64,000 nucleotides of DNA from DASVWZ01 sp963708575 (GTDB lineage: Bacteria > Acidobacteriota > Terriglobia > Terriglobales > Acidobacteriaceae): assembly GCA_963708575.1 (NCBI GenBank), contig CAVPTB010000007.1, positions 2,418,001 to 2,482,000 of the forward strand, in the 5' to 3' direction. Below are positions 17,203 through 27,310 of this stretch, piece after piece. Positions within the stretch are counted from its first letter, which is position 1, and every line of letters starts with the position of its first letter. The notes beneath the pieces were generated by a model. That model was not told the origin of the DNA and made no database searches. It was given only the letters and a program-made list of their open reading frames with translations. The translations under genes were made by a program, and so were the position numbers.

Positions 17203-17271
17203 GCTCGGAAAAAGGCCGGAACTCAGAGTGACAAAGTCATTCCGACGGGTCAGCGTCGGCGATAATCGCAC

Positions 17272-17584
17272 ACTTGTGCTAATACTGCAACCACTCCAAG
17301 TTCTAGTGAAGAAGGTTGCGTCGCCGCGAACAAAGTAGCGACACTCGCGCCCCCGGTCTGCGAACCTTCATCGCTCGTCTTTCCTTGTCCGATCATGCGC
17401 TTACTCTGCACGCCGGAGACGATCCGCGCGAGATAAGCGCTTAGGGCTGGGCTTAGTAGCCGGTGCGAGTGCGAGCCGTGGTTCCCGCTGATGCTCGCCC
17501 ATCACCGCGCCCCCGCGCCCGAAAGTATTACAATGGTGGCGCCTTACTAACGCTCTTGTTCAGACGCATTTATCGGAGGATTTC
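17272..17584. other. Divergent intergenic region between pcaR and the aldolase gene
   Basis: About 310 bases without a gene. It must carry the leftward promoter and operator of the pca operon and the rightward promoter of the aldolase; I could not pick out a convincing IclR operator by eye. GGAGG lies at 17575-17579, just before the aldolase ATG. Confidence 0.5.
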
Positions 17585-18592
17585 ATGAAGATTACCCCTG
17601 GGAAGTTGGCTGGATTGAAAAAGGTCTCTACCGACCGCGGAGTCATCGCCGCGGCCGCGATGGATCAGCGCGGCTCGCTGCAAAAGTCGCTGGCTAAAGA
17701 AAAAGGTTCGCAGGTCAGCGACGCCATGATGGAAGAATTCAAGATATTGGTCACGGAAGTTCTGACGCCGCATGCCAGCGCCATTCTGCTCGATCCCGAG
17801 TGGGGATTGCCCGCGTCCAAGCGTCGCGCCAAAAACGCCGGACTGCTTCTTGCCTACGAGAAAACCGGCTACGACAAAACTGGTCCCGGACGCCTGGGCG
17901 ATCTGCTCGACCACTGGTCTGCGCGCCGCTTAAAAGAAGCCGGCGCGGACTGCGTCAAGATCCTGCTCTACTACACTCCTTTCGATCCCAAGGATGTCAA
18001 CGACAAGAAGCATGCCTGGGTCGAGCGTATCGGCGACGAGTGCCGCGCCAATGATATTCCCTACTTCCTGGAGTTTGTCGGCTACGAAGAAGGTGCCGAC
18101 GAGAAAGGCCTGGAGTATGCCAGGAAGAAGCCCGAGATCGTCACCGAGAGCATGCGCGAATTCAGCAAGCCGCGTTACGGCGTGGACGTTCTGAAGGTGG
18201 AAGTGCCGGTGAATATGAAATTCGTCGAAGGCGTTAAATGTTTTGCCGGGCAGAAGGCCTATACAAAGAAGGAAGCGATCGATCACTTCCATAAGGCGGC
18301 AAGCGTCGCGACCAAGCCATTTATTTACTTGTCGGCTGGCGTGAGCAACGCTGAGTTCAGCGAAACACTGGAACTGGCCGGAGAGTCCGGCGTGAAGTTC
18401 AACGGCGTGCTTTGTGGCCGCGCCACCTGGAAAGACGGCATCCCCATCTACGCCAAGCAGGGCGCGGACGCTTTCCGCAAATGGCTTGAAACAGAAGGCG
18501 TAAAAAACATCAACAACGTGAACGAGAAACTCAAGGCCGCGACGCCGTGGTACTCGATTTACGAGGCTGAGCCGGCCTTGGTCGGGGCGTAG
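17585..18592 (+). CDS. lacD: Tagatose-1,6-bisphosphate aldolase-type class I aldolase (LacD family)
   Basis: 335 residues, usual length for LacD. A TIM barrel is recognisable from AAAMDQRGSLQKSL, ILLDPEWGLPASKRR and PFIYLSAGVSN. The Schiff-base lysine is Lys204 in GVDVLKVEVPVN, and the acid/base glutamate is Glu163 in YFLEFVGYEEG; both match the catalytic pair known in LacD. It cleaves ketose-1,6-bisphosphates to DHAP and glyceraldehyde-3-phosphate. No tagatose pathway genes are nearby, so it may serve as a general fructose/tagatose bisphosphate aldolase here. A strong terminator follows. Confidence 0.93.
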   Translation: MKITPGKLAGLKKVSTDRGVIAAAAMDQRGSLQKSLAKEKGSQVSDAMMEEFKILVTEVLTPHASAILLDPEWGLPASKRRAKNAGLLLAYEKTGYDKTGPGRLGDLLDHWSARRLKEAGADCVKILLYYTPFDPKDVNDKKHAWVERIGDECRANDIPYFLEFVGYEEGADEKGLEYARKKPEIVTESMREFSKPRYGVDVLKVEVPVNMKFVEGVKCFAGQKAYTKKEAIDHFHKAASVATKPFIYLSAGVSNAEFSETLELAGESGVKFNGVLCGRATWKDGIPIYAKQGADAFRKWLETEGVKNINNVNEKLKAATPWYSIYEAEPALVGA

Positions 18593-18614
18593 ACAGCTAT
18601 CTTTGGTCTTTAAC

Positions 18615-18644
18615 CGGGAGCGGATGAACGCTCCCGTTTTTTTT
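18615..18644 (+). terminator. Rho-independent terminator after the aldolase gene
   Basis: CGGGAGCG (18615-18622) pairs with CGCTCCCG (18629-18636) across a 6-nt loop and is followed by eight T residues. It lies 22 bases beyond the stop codon. Confidence 0.93.
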
Positions 18645-18728
18645 GTGCAAGTTTCTCGTTCGCCTCTTCCTCCGCGACCTTCCGCGGCATAAGATTCTTT
18701 TGATCTCTGCCACACGCCGAGCATCAAG

Positions 18729-19523
18729 ATGACCGTGACCTCCAAGCCGCAGACTGCACTCATCACCGGCGCCTCGGGTGGTATCGGCTACGAACTGGCA
18801 AAACTTTTCGCCCACGATCACTACAACCTGGTTCTGGTAGCGAGGAATGGTGCACAACTCGCTAAATTTTCCGACGAACTTCGCCGCCAGTTTGGCGTCT
18901 CGGTCGAACCCATCTCGCTCGATCTCACCGCCGCCAATGCGCCTCAGGCTTTGTTCGATCAACTGCAACGCGAAGGCATCGCAGTAGACATTCTGGTGAA
19001 CAATGCCGGGTATGGAGTGCTGGGCCACTTCGCGCAAATTCCCCTGGCTGAAGCCTCGGGCCAGATGCAGTTAAACGTCACTGCACTCACTCAACTGACT
19101 CATCTTTTTGTGAATCCCATGATCGAGCGCAAAAGCGGAAAGATCCTGAACGTTGCCTCGACCGCCGGATTTCAGGCGGGGCCGCTCATGGCTGTGTACT
19201 ACGCAACCAAAGCGTATGTGATTTCGTTTTCCGAGGCGCTGGCCAACGAACTGAAAGGTTCCGGCGTGACGGTCACTTGTCTTTGTCCAGGGCCGACGGA
19301 CACGGGTTTTCAGGGAAGAGCCGGGACAGACGAGACGATTCTCTTCAAACTATCTCGCCCCATGACCGCCAAAGCAGTGGCCAAGGACGGCTATCGCGCC
19401 TTGATGTCGGGGAAAACACTCACCATCTCTGGCCTGCTCAACTGGGCAGTGGCCGAGTCGACACGATTTGCTCCCCGCAAGCTGGTCACGGCGATTTCAC
19501 GCAAGCTAGTAGACAAGTCGTGA
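18729..19523 (+). CDS. Short-chain dehydrogenase/reductase (classical SDR, DltE-like)
   Basis: 264 residues. Rossmann nucleotide site TGASGGIGYELAK, NNAGYG, catalytic Ser in NVASTAGFQ and YxxxK as YYATKAY are all present, as in active classical SDRs. The long substrate-binding region (LCPGPTDTGFQGRAG, LSRPMTAKAVAKDGYRALMSGK) places it with the DltE/YqjQ-like group whose substrates are mostly unknown. It is separated from lacD by a terminator, so it has its own promoter. Confidence 0.92.
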   Translation: MTVTSKPQTALITGASGGIGYELAKLFAHDHYNLVLVARNGAQLAKFSDELRRQFGVSVEPISLDLTAANAPQALFDQLQREGIAVDILVNNAGYGVLGHFAQIPLAEASGQMQLNVTALTQLTHLFVNPMIERKSGKILNVASTAGFQAGPLMAVYYATKAYVISFSEALANELKGSGVTVTCLCPGPTDTGFQGRAGTDETILFKLSRPMTAKAVAKDGYRALMSGKTLTISGLLNWAVAESTRFAPRKLVTAISRKLVDKS

Positions 19524-19574
19524 GCGGACACCAGGGATTCCAAGACAGCATACACATATTTTTGATATATTTAC

Positions 19575-19587
19575 ACATCAGAGATGT
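19575..19587. promoter_or_regulatory. Candidate VapBC operator
   Basis: ACATC-AGA-GATGT is a perfect inverted repeat seven bases upstream of the antitoxin ATG, inside a strikingly AT-rich stretch (TTGATATATTTACACAT) that also holds a plausible -10 element. VapBC complexes normally bind such palindromes to repress their own operon. Confidence 0.5.
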
Positions 19588-19593
19588 ATTTGT

Positions 19594-19797
19594 ATGCGAA
19601 CCAACATCGAAATTGACGACCGCTTAATGCGCAGAGCCATGAAGAGCTGCGGCGCGCGGACCAAGAAAGCAACCGTGGAAGCCGCCTTGAGATTGCTTGC
19701 AGACACTCATGCCCAAGGAGCTTTTCGCAAATTTCGTGGAAAAGTACAGTGGGAAGGCAATCTTGAAAAGTCTCGCCGGAGCCGCGTCTCTGACTGA
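19594..19797 (+). CDS. vapB: VapB-type antitoxin
   Basis: 67 residues. MRTNIEIDDRLMRRAMK is the ribbon-helix-helix (AHH/VapB, DUF2191-type) DNA-binding start, followed by TKKATVEAALRLLA. The C-terminal half (FRKFRGKVQWEGNLEKSRRSR) is the toxin-neutralising tail. It ends six bases before the toxin start. Confidence 0.93.
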   Translation: MRTNIEIDDRLMRRAMKSCGARTKKATVEAALRLLADTHAQGAFRKFRGKVQWEGNLEKSRRSRVSD

Positions 19798-19803
19798 AAA
19801 CTC

Positions 19804-20202
19804 ATGGTGATCGTAGATACCACCGTCTGGGTCGACTATCTACGTGGCACGGTGAACCCTCAAACCGACTGGTTGGACCGCCAGATGTCTCAACAACGCA
19901 TCGGTCTCACCGATCTCATTTTTTGCGAGGTGCTACAGGGTATGCCCGACCCAACGACTTTTTCTCTGTTCCGGGATGAACTCCCTGGCCGCTTCCGCGT
20001 ATTCGAAAACGGCGGAATAGACTTAGCGATCGCCGCCGCACAGAATTACCGGACCCTGCGAGAACGCGGCTATACAGTTCGCAAGACCATTGACTGCTTG
20101 ATTGCCACATTCTGCATTCTCGGAGAGCACGCGCTCTTGCATCGTGACCGAGACTTCGATGCTTTTGAGAAAACCCTCGGACTTCAGGTCGTCCATCCAT
20201 AA
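19804..20202 (+). CDS. vapC: VapC-type PIN-domain toxin ribonuclease
   Basis: 132 residues with the four acidic PIN positions visible: Asp5 in IVDTTVWVDYLRG, a Glu in FCEVLQG, an Asp in KTIDCLIATFCI and an Asp in LLHRDRDFDAF. VapC toxins cleave specific RNAs, often initiator tRNA or the sarcin-ricin loop, when antitoxin is lost. Together with the upstream antitoxin it is an intact module. Confidence 0.94.
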   Translation: MVIVDTTVWVDYLRGTVNPQTDWLDRQMSQQRIGLTDLIFCEVLQGMPDPTTFSLFRDELPGRFRVFENGGIDLAIAAAQNYRTLRERGYTVRKTIDCLIATFCILGEHALLHRDRDFDAFEKTLGLQVVHP

Positions 20203-20257
20203 CTGCTGCTGGTCGCTAAGTATCCGCACGCATCCGAGCAGTTGCTAGGGCGCTCTT

Positions 20258-21820
20258 TCACTCCCACTCGATCGTTCCCGGCGGCTTCGAGGTAATGTCG
20301 TAGACCACGCGATTCACGCCTTTCACTTCATTCACAATGCGGCTGGAGATCGACTTCAGGACTTCGTGTGGCAGCGGCACCCAGTCGGCGGTCATACCGT
20401 CTTCGGAGTGCACCGCGCGGACAGCACAAGTGTAGGCATAGGTTCGCTGATCGCCCATCACGCCAACCGACATTACCGGCAGCAACACAGCGAACGATTG
20501 CCAGATCTTGGAATAGAGTCCGGCCTGCTTGATTTCGTGAACCACGATTTCATCGCAATTTTGCAGGATCTCGATTCGCTGCGGAGTCACGTCTCCCAAA
20601 ATTCGAACTGCCAGCCCCGGCCCGGGGAAAGGCTGGCGTTGCAGGATTTCTTCCGGCATTCCCAAGTCGCGTCCAATCTTCCGCACTTCATCTTTGAATA
20701 ATTCCTTGAGTGGCTCGATCAACTTCAGGTTCATCTTCTCCGGCAAGCCACCGACATTGTGGTGCGACTTGATCACCTGCGACGGCCCCCGCACCGATCG
20801 CGATTCAATCACGTCGGGGTACAGCGTTCCCTGCACCAGCCACTCGACTTTGCCTTCCACTTGCTCGATGCGGTGCGCTTCCTGGTCGAATACCGCAATG
20901 AACTCGTTGCCGATGATTTTACGCTTCGCTTCCGGATCGGTGATCCCCGCCAGGCGCCGCAGAAATCGTTCACTGGCGTCGACTGCATCCAGATGCAGGC
21001 CCAGTTTGTCGCGCAGGTTCTGTTGCACTTTCTCGAACTCGTTCTTGCGCAGCACACCGTTGTTGACAAAAATCGATGTCAGGCTCGATTTGCCATTCTT
21101 GTCGCGCAGCGCTCGATCAACCAGCACTGCCGCCACCGCCGAATCCACGCCGCCAGAGAGCGCACATATCGCCCGTCCTCCACCAACCGTGTTTCGTACA
21201 TTCTCAACCGTGGCGTCAATAAAGTGCTGCGCTGTCCACGTTGGTTTCGCCCCGCAAATTTCCAGCGCGAAATTTTTCAGGATGTCGGTGCCGTGCTGCG
21301 TATGGTGCACTTCAGGATGGAACTGCACCGCCCACAAACGTTTGTCCGGATTTTCAATGGCGGCAATCGCATTGGGCGAGCTGCCCGTCTGCGTAAATCC
21401 CGGAGGCAACTGCTCCGCCTCATCTCCGTGTGACATCCATACCGAAAAATGATTCGGCAATCCGCGGAAAAGCCGCGATCCTTCTTTCACCTCGACCTGC
21501 GCGTGGCCGTATTCCCGCTTGCTGGCCGCGCGAACTTTTCCGCCCAGTGAGGCCACCATCCATTGCAAGCCGTAACAAATGCCCAACACCGGCACGCCCA
21601 TGCTGAAGACGCCGGGGTTCGCCGTGGGTGCGTCTTTGTCATAAACCGAGGACGGCCCGCCCGACAAAATAATCCCTACCGCCGAGTAGCTACGAATTTC
21701 ATCCAGTGTGGCGTTACAAGGCAGGACAGCGGAAAATACGTTCTGTTCGCGGATGCGGCGAGCGATGAGCTGTGAATACTGGGCGCCGAAGTCGAGTACT
21801 ACGATCGATTGGGTTTCCAC
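20258..21820 (-). CDS. guaA: GMP synthase (glutamine-hydrolysing)
   Basis: About 520 residues. The class I glutamine amidotransferase half shows VVLDFGAQYSQLIARRIRE, the nucleophile Cys in LGICYGLQWM and His in QFHPEVHHT. The ATP pyrophosphatase half shows the P-loop ALSGGVDSAVAA, and the C-terminal dimerisation domain ends GTIEWE as in all GuaA. It converts XMP to GMP. A GTG at 21820 directly precedes the conserved start; a TTG at 21859 would add 13 non-conserved residues. The gene is intact and stands alone. Confidence 0.96.
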   Translation of the reverse strand: METQSIVVLDFGAQYSQLIARRIREQNVFSAVLPCNATLDEIRSYSAVGIILSGGPSSVYDKDAPTANPGVFSMGVPVLGICYGLQWMVASLGGKVRAASKREYGHAQVEVKEGSRLFRGLPNHFSVWMSHGDEAEQLPPGFTQTGSSPNAIAAIENPDKRLWAVQFHPEVHHTQHGTDILKNFALEICGAKPTWTAQHFIDATVENVRNTVGGGRAICALSGGVDSAVAAVLVDRALRDKNGKSSLTSIFVNNGVLRKNEFEKVQQNLRDKLGLHLDAVDASERFLRRLAGITDPEAKRKIIGNEFIAVFDQEAHRIEQVEGKVEWLVQGTLYPDVIESRSVRGPSQVIKSHHNVGGLPEKMNLKLIEPLKELFKDEVRKIGRDLGMPEEILQRQPFPGPGLAVRILGDVTPQRIEILQNCDEIVVHEIKQAGLYSKIWQSFAVLLPVMSVGVMGDQRTYAYTCAVRAVHSEDGMTADWVPLPHEVLKSISSRIVNEVKGVNRVVYDITSKPPGTIEWE

Positions 21821-21907
21821 TATCGAGTTTCTCAAATTGGTGCGTAAGTGTAAAGCCAAAGCTCCTGACTGCGTCTGCAGATCTTAACTAGGCGCTTGAA
21901 CAAGACT

Positions 21908-22921
21908 TCACACCGGCACGTCACTCAATATCAGCTCGTCAGGATCGATGCCCCACCCATTCGAGGACGGCGGTTTTTCCGGCGCAGGCGGAGAAGCTAT
22001 CAGCGGACTATCCATTCTTACCGCGACTTCCGGCAACTCGAGAATCGCTACATACCCCGCCAGACGCCCGACGTACAGAAAATCGGCGATCAGAAAATAA
22101 GCCAGCGCGAGCAGAGCCATGACAAGCAAAACCAAAGCACCGGGCAAGACTCCCAGAAGTCCGAACGTGAATAGCGACAAGAAGGTCGCGAACATAAAAA
22201 CACTTAGATGAGCCAGCCCAAACCATGAACTCACGGCCGTCACCGCTCCAAACCTTCTCCGGCAAAGATCGACGGCAGATTCCATAGCGCCGAACGCATC
22301 TTTCCCACGCGCCACCACGAACACCGAGGCCAGCGAGAGAAACCAGTTGACCATGCACCACGCGCAACCGATCAAACCAACTCCACCTAACAGCGCGAAG
22401 AATACAAGACCCGGATCAGGCTTCTTTACTGCCGACAGGCGCACCGCAATCCCGGGGGCAAAAGACGCTACCGAAGCAGCAAGTAACGCAGCCACTCGAA
22501 AGAAATTCAGGGCAAAGAGTGAGCGCGCACTGCCGCTGGCGTCGATCTCCTGCGTGGCACTAGACTCGCGGAAATGCCCGAACAGCGCCTTCAGTGTTGC
22601 CATGCGGCCTAGCCCGCCTACGATGATCCACGCCATGGCTCCAAAAACGACGGCAACGATCGTCGTCTCTACTACTCGCGCCCCGCTGCCCTGCAAAATC
22701 CGCGACAGCGATTTTGCCATGAGCGCTGGCTGCCTCGATTTCAAAAGGAGCAAGTCGGCTTGCGACACCGGCAACGTGGCGAGGTACTCGATCAGTGCGA
22801 AACCCGAAACCAACAAGCCTGCCAGCCCCAGGCTCCATCGCCAGGTCACTTCCGCCAATCCAAACGCAGGGTAGCGGAACATAAGTCGGAAGCCTTCAAC
22901 CGTGGGAGATCGATGTTCCAT
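21908..22921 (-). CDS. Polytopic membrane protein of unknown function
   Basis: About 337 residues from ATG 22921. At least six hydrophobic segments can be seen, for example SLGLAGLLVSGFALIEYLATL, IVAVVFGAMAWIIVGGLG, FFRVAALLAASVASFAPGIAVRL, LVFFALLGGVGLIGCAWCMVNWFLSLASVFVVA and a long run LSLFTFGLLGVLPGALVLLVMALLALAYFL (two helices). The C-terminal tail is proline-rich and cytoplasmic-looking. No catalytic motif or named family is recognised. Confidence 0.8.
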   Translation of the reverse strand: MEHRSPTVEGFRLMFRYPAFGLAEVTWRWSLGLAGLLVSGFALIEYLATLPVSQADLLLLKSRQPALMAKSLSRILQGSGARVVETTIVAVVFGAMAWIIVGGLGRMATLKALFGHFRESSATQEIDASGSARSLFALNFFRVAALLAASVASFAPGIAVRLSAVKKPDPGLVFFALLGGVGLIGCAWCMVNWFLSLASVFVVARGKDAFGAMESAVDLCRRRFGAVTAVSSWFGLAHLSVFMFATFLSLFTFGLLGVLPGALVLLVMALLALAYFLIADFLYVGRLAGYVAILELPEVAVRMDSPLIASPPAPEKPPSSNGWGIDPDELILSDVPV

Positions 22922-23109
22922 CGCAAGTAGCATAGCGCAATCACGCCGCTGCGAGTTGCTCACTGATGGCGAATCGTAAAACTAGGTAAAGTCTGCCTAA
23001 AACCCGCACCTGTCGCGCCTGTCGCGCATCTCTTAAACATAGAGAATTTTCCCGAGAGAAACATCTCTTACGAGGATCGATCAATTTGTTGATGTGAAGG
23101 AGTGTGTAA

Positions 23110-23499
23110 ATGAGAACGGAAAAGTACTTCATCTTGGTGATGGCGCTTGCCCTCATTCTTCCTTTCAGTGCGTTCGCTCGAGGCAATAATCAAGGCCACC
23201 TGGTTCTCGATCAACCCACCATGATCGGGTCAACCCAGCTTCAGCCCGGAAACTATAAGGTCGCGTGGGCCGGCTCGGGATCCGATCTGAATGTAAGTAT
23301 TACGCAACATAACAAGGTAGTCGCAACCGCCCAGGGACAGTTGAAAGCCATTGATGCCGCTGCAGTTCAAGATGCGGTGGTGTTGCACCCCGCGTCAGGC
23401 AGTTCGCAAATGGCTTTGTCTGAGATTGATTTTGGTAATCGGCACCAGGCGTTAGTGATTGTGCCCAACGGCTCGAACTCATCCGATCAAACGCAATGA
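23110..23499 (+). CDS. Small secreted protein of unknown function
   Basis: 129 residues with a good ribosome site (GAAGGAG) and a signal peptide ending at SAFA-RG. The mature part is a small beta-rich domain (GHLVLDQPTMIGSTQLQPGNYKVAWAGSGSDLNVSI) of a kind abundant in Acidobacteriota (STQLQPGxYKVxW phrase), ending in a Ser/Asn-rich tail. No function is known. A shared terminator separates it from leuS. Confidence 0.8.
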   Translation: MRTEKYFILVMALALILPFSAFARGNNQGHLVLDQPTMIGSTQLQPGNYKVAWAGSGSDLNVSITQHNKVVATAQGQLKAIDAAAVQDAVVLHPASGSSQMALSEIDFGNRHQALVIVPNGSNSSDQTQ

Positions 23500-23512
23500 G
23501 GTGAGTTCGGAG

Positions 23513-23554
23513 AAGCGCCTGCCGGGTTCAGGTTCCTTGGGCAGGCGCTTTTTC
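23513..23554. terminator. Bidirectional terminator
   Basis: AAGCGCCTGCC (23513-23523) and GGCAGGCGCTT (23540-23550) form a perfect 11-bp stem with T residues on the plus side. It lies between the secreted protein and the convergent leuS, whose stop codon overlaps its edge. Confidence 0.92.
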
Positions 23555-26113
23555 ATTTCACAACGATGTTGACGAGCTTCTTCGGAACCACGATTGTCTT
23601 AACGATTGGTTTGCCTGCCGTAAGCGCGGCAACTTTTTCGTCGGCGAACGCGGCTTGCCGAATGGTCTCTTCGCTCGCGTCGGCAGGAACGGTCAGGACA
23701 CTCCGCAGCTTCCCGTTGACCTGCACCGGAATCTGAATCTCGTCCTCTTTCGCCAGCTCCGGATCGTACTTCGGCCAGGGCGCGCGCAGCAGGCCGCCCT
23801 CTTCACCAAGTACCTCCCAGAGTTCACTGGCCACGAAAGGCGCAAAGGGAGCGAGCAGCAGGACGAGAGTCGCGCTTTGCTTCGTCGATATCTTCTGAAG
23901 CGGAACATTGCCTGTTTTGATGTCGCTTCTCGCACTTATGAAGAAGTTCACGAACTCCATCAAGGCGGCAACAGAGGTGTTAAAGTGCCACGGCCCTCCG
24001 AAATCGCGGGAGACACGGGCAATTGTCTTGTGCATCTGCCGGCGCAACTCGCGGGCGGCCGGTCGCCCGGCGATTTTCCAGGGGCAAATCCGCCGGCAAC
24101 GACGGAGATCTTTTGTTTTTCGACTACCCACCGGTACGCACGCCCGATGAAACGCTGAATGCCGGCAACGCCATCGTCCTGCCAATCGAGGTCACGATCA
24201 GGAGGCGCAGCAAACAAACTGTACAGCCGCGCACTGTCTGCGCCGAAACGTTTCACCATTTCATCGGGTGAAACAACGTTCCCCAAACTCTTTGACATTT
24301 TTGCGCCGTCTTTGATCACCATGCCTTGCGTGAACAGGCGTTCCACGGGCTCGTCGTTATTGATCAATCCCATGTCGCGCATGAACTTCGTCCAGAAGCG
24401 CGAATAGATCAGGTGCAGGATGGCGTGCTCGACACCGCCGATATATTGATCGATGGGAAACCAGTAGTTCGCGATCTCTGATTCGAAAGGAGCGCGATCG
24501 TTCTTCGCATCCGTATAGCGATAGAAGTACCAGGACGAATCGACGAACGTGTCCATGGTGTCCGTCTCGCGGCGCGCCGGACCACCGCACTTCGGACACG
24601 TCGTATTCACAAACTCCGGCACCCTACCCAGCGGCGATCCGCCGGCCAGAGTAATTTCCACCTGCGGAGGCAAAATCACCGGCAAATCTTTTTCAGGGAC
24701 CGGAACAATACCATCCTTCTCGCAATACAGCATCGGGATCGGCGTTCCCCAATAACGCTGGCGCGAAATTCCCCAGTCCTTCAGGCGATACGTCACGGTC
24801 GCTTTGCCGAAGCCGTTCTTTTCGGCATAAGCCGACATCGCCTCAATCGCCTCTTCACAATTCAGGCCATTAAACTGAGCGGAATTTACCAACGACCCCT
24901 TTTCCACTGTGAAAGGCAACACTGGCTCAACCACGGTTTCTTCCGGATCGTCCGGCCGGGGAACAATGACCAGCCGAATCTTCAGCCCATACTTTTTGGC
25001 GAACTCGTAATCGCGCTCATCGTGGGCGGGCACACTCATGATCGCGCCCGTTCCGTAATCGGTCACAATGTAATTCGCCACCCAGATGGGCACACGCTCG
25101 CCGTTGAACGGATTGATGGCATGACGGCCAGTGCTCACACCATGCTTCTCGATCGATCCGATATCCCCCGCCTCTTTCGCCTTGCGTTGCTCCCCAATCA
25201 ACTGCTCGACATTCGTCCGCAGATTGGCATTTTCCGCAGTGAAGTCCTTGGCCAGCGGATGCTCCGGTGCCAACTGAATCGAAGTCGCGCCGTAAATCGT
25301 ATCGATCCGAGTAGTAAAAACCGTGATGGTCGAGCCGGCCGGACCAACCGCTCCGTCCAACTTGAAATCGACCAACGCACCTTCGCTGCGGCCGATCCAG
25401 TTCCGCTGCATGGTGCGGACTTTTTCCGGCCACGCCGTCAGCTTGTCCAAGTCGCGCAGCAATTCGTCAGCATATTGCGTGATGCGCAAAAACCACTGCT
25501 CCAGCTCGCGCTGCTCAACTACGGTATCTTCGTGCCGCCAGCAGCGTCCCGCAACCACTTGCTCGTTCGCCAGAACAGTAGCGCACTGCGGACACCAGTT
25601 CACCCGGCTCTTCTTCCGGTAGGCCAACCCTTTTTCATACAGCTTCAGGAAGAACCACTGGTTCCACCGGTAATAGTCAGGCAGGCACGTCGTAACTTCG
25701 CGCGACCAGTCGTAGGCAAAGCCCAGCCGCTTCATCTGCGCCTTCATGTTCGCGATGTTGCGCAAGGTCCACTCGCGCGGCGGCGTGTTGTTGGCAATCG
25801 CAGCGTTCTCCGCCGGAAGCCCGAACGAATCCCATCCCATGGGATGCAGCACGTTGTAGCCGTTCATCCACATGTAGCGCGCCAAGGCGTCGCCAATCGA
25901 ATAGTTGCGCACGTGTCCCATGTGCAGCGCGCCTGAGGGATAAGGCAACATCTCCAGAACGTAATATTTCTGTTTGGTGGAGTCGCGCTCTGCGGCGTAC
26001 AGCGACGGATCGTCCTGCCAGCGCTCGATCCACTTGCTCTCGATGCGCTGCGCATCGTAGCGATCGTCACTGCGAGGATCGCGGGATACAGTCGTGTTTT
26101 CTTCCTGTGGCAT
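23553..26113 (-). CDS. leuS: Leucyl-tRNA synthetase, interrupted by one frameshift
   Basis: The first reading frame (from 26113) covers the catalytic core with HMGH (HIGH motif, in GALHMGHVRNYSIGD), the editing domain and KMSKSLGNVV (KMSKS loop), and goes on to IQRFIGRAYRWVVEKQK. The homologous continuation (RPAARELRRQMHKTIARVSRDFGGPWHFNTSVAALMEFVNF to the end LVNIVVK) is one base back in frame. The switch must lie about 24,070-24,125, where runs of AAAA, CCCC and AAAAA occur on the coding strand. One missing base explains it. No classical slippery heptamer is present. Since LeuRS is essential, a sequence error is the simplest reading; the protein is otherwise full length (about 850 residues). 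Confidence 0.93.
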
Positions 26114-26167
26114 AGGCGAAAGGGGCGCTATAGATAAACCTATATTGTACCAATTTGCGCAGAGTCT

Positions 26168-27085
26168 CTACCGCTTGACCAACTTCTTCAATGCTTCGAC
26201 GTTCTTGCGATCATCCCCCGGTTCATCGATCGGCGTCTCTGCGATGAACGCCGCGTGCGCCAACCGCGGATCATTCAGTAACCAGCCAAATGGCTCCAGA
26301 CCTATCGTTCCCTTGCCAATATGCTGGTGGCGATCCAACTTCGATCCGCGCGCGGCTTTCGCATCATTGCAGTGCCATACCTGCACGTTCTTCAGCCCGA
26401 CCGTAGAATCCAATCGACTCAGCGTGTCCCGTATTCCCGCTTCGCTCACGATGTCGTATCCCGCCACGTGTGTATGGCAGGTATCGATACAGGCCCCCAC
26501 TGGAACCAAACCTCCCAGATGCTCCAACACTTCCGCAACCTGCTCGAAGCTTGCGCCTAAGGAAAACTCCGCGCCAGCCGTGTTCTCAATCAGAATGGTA
26601 AGCCCACCTTTGGCCACATCAAGGCCGGTGGTCGACGCGGCGATGGCCGCGGAGGTTCTCAAAAGCCCTTGTTCACGATCCGCCCCGCGAAACGATCCCG
26701 GATGCAACACCAGATAATCGGCGCACAAAGCCAGCGCCCGCTCAATCTCTCCGCGAAATGCTTCGATCGATTTCTTAAGAAATGCCTCGTTCGAAGAGGC
26801 CAGATTCACCAGATAGTTGGTGTGAATGACCAACGGCTTCAGGTCATATTTCTCGCGCAGCCTTCGCATCTCATCGCATTGCGGACGCGCCAATTCGTAC
26901 GGCGCCCATTGCCGGGGACTCGACGAGAAGATCTGCAGCGTGTTGCATCCTAGCCGCCAGGCCCGTTCGGCCGCATTCTGAACGCCACCCGCAGATGAAG
27001 TATGAATGCCCACCCGCCGCGAGGTCGCCCGCGGCGGACGCTTCGGAGCTGGGTAGTTGAGAATGTCGCGTTCACCGGCCACCAC
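26168..27085 (-). CDS. nfo: Endonuclease IV (AP endonuclease)
   Basis: 305 residues of the AP-endonuclease 2 TIM-barrel family. Metal-binding segments seen are VGIHTSSAGG, NYLVNLASSN, HPGSFRGADREQG, ENTAGAEFSLGASFEQ, IDTCHTHVAGYD and HCNDAKAARGSKLDRHQHIGKG. Nfo cuts DNA 5' of abasic sites during base-excision repair using three zinc ions. The N-terminus carries about 20 extra basic residues before the fold, so a later start is possible although no better ATG is obvious. It runs in the same direction as leuS, 54 bases upstream. Confidence 0.94.
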   Translation of the reverse strand: MVAGERDILNYPAPKRPPRATSRRVGIHTSSAGGVQNAAERAWRLGCNTLQIFSSSPRQWAPYELARPQCDEMRRLREKYDLKPLVIHTNYLVNLASSNEAFLKKSIEAFRGEIERALALCADYLVLHPGSFRGADREQGLLRTSAAIAASTTGLDVAKGGLTILIENTAGAEFSLGASFEQVAEVLEHLGGLVPVGACIDTCHTHVAGYDIVSEAGIRDTLSRLDSTVGLKNVQVWHCNDAKAARGSKLDRHQHIGKGTIGLEPFGWLLNDPRLAHAAFIAETPIDEPGDDRKNVEALKKLVKR

Positions 27086-27310
27086 TCAAGTTTATCGTCA
27101 GATCCGAATCGCTGGGGGGGAACGCAGAGAACCCAGTTCTAACAAGCCTTCGATGATCCGTCGTGGTTAAAGCTCTTGACCTTCCTTCGTGATCCTTAGT
27201 TCCCTGGTGGCGAATTGGTTTTCTTGGCTGCGCCGGTGATATCCCGCCGAAACCCCGGAATTTGCGGGAACGCCGCTCCGACCGCTAAACTAGGCTTTTC
27301 GAGGTACCAC

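Noticed and set aside
24070..24125. Programmed -1 frameshift in leuS
   Set aside because: No X XXY YYZ slippery heptamer in the zero frame and no evident stimulatory structure; an indel is simpler.
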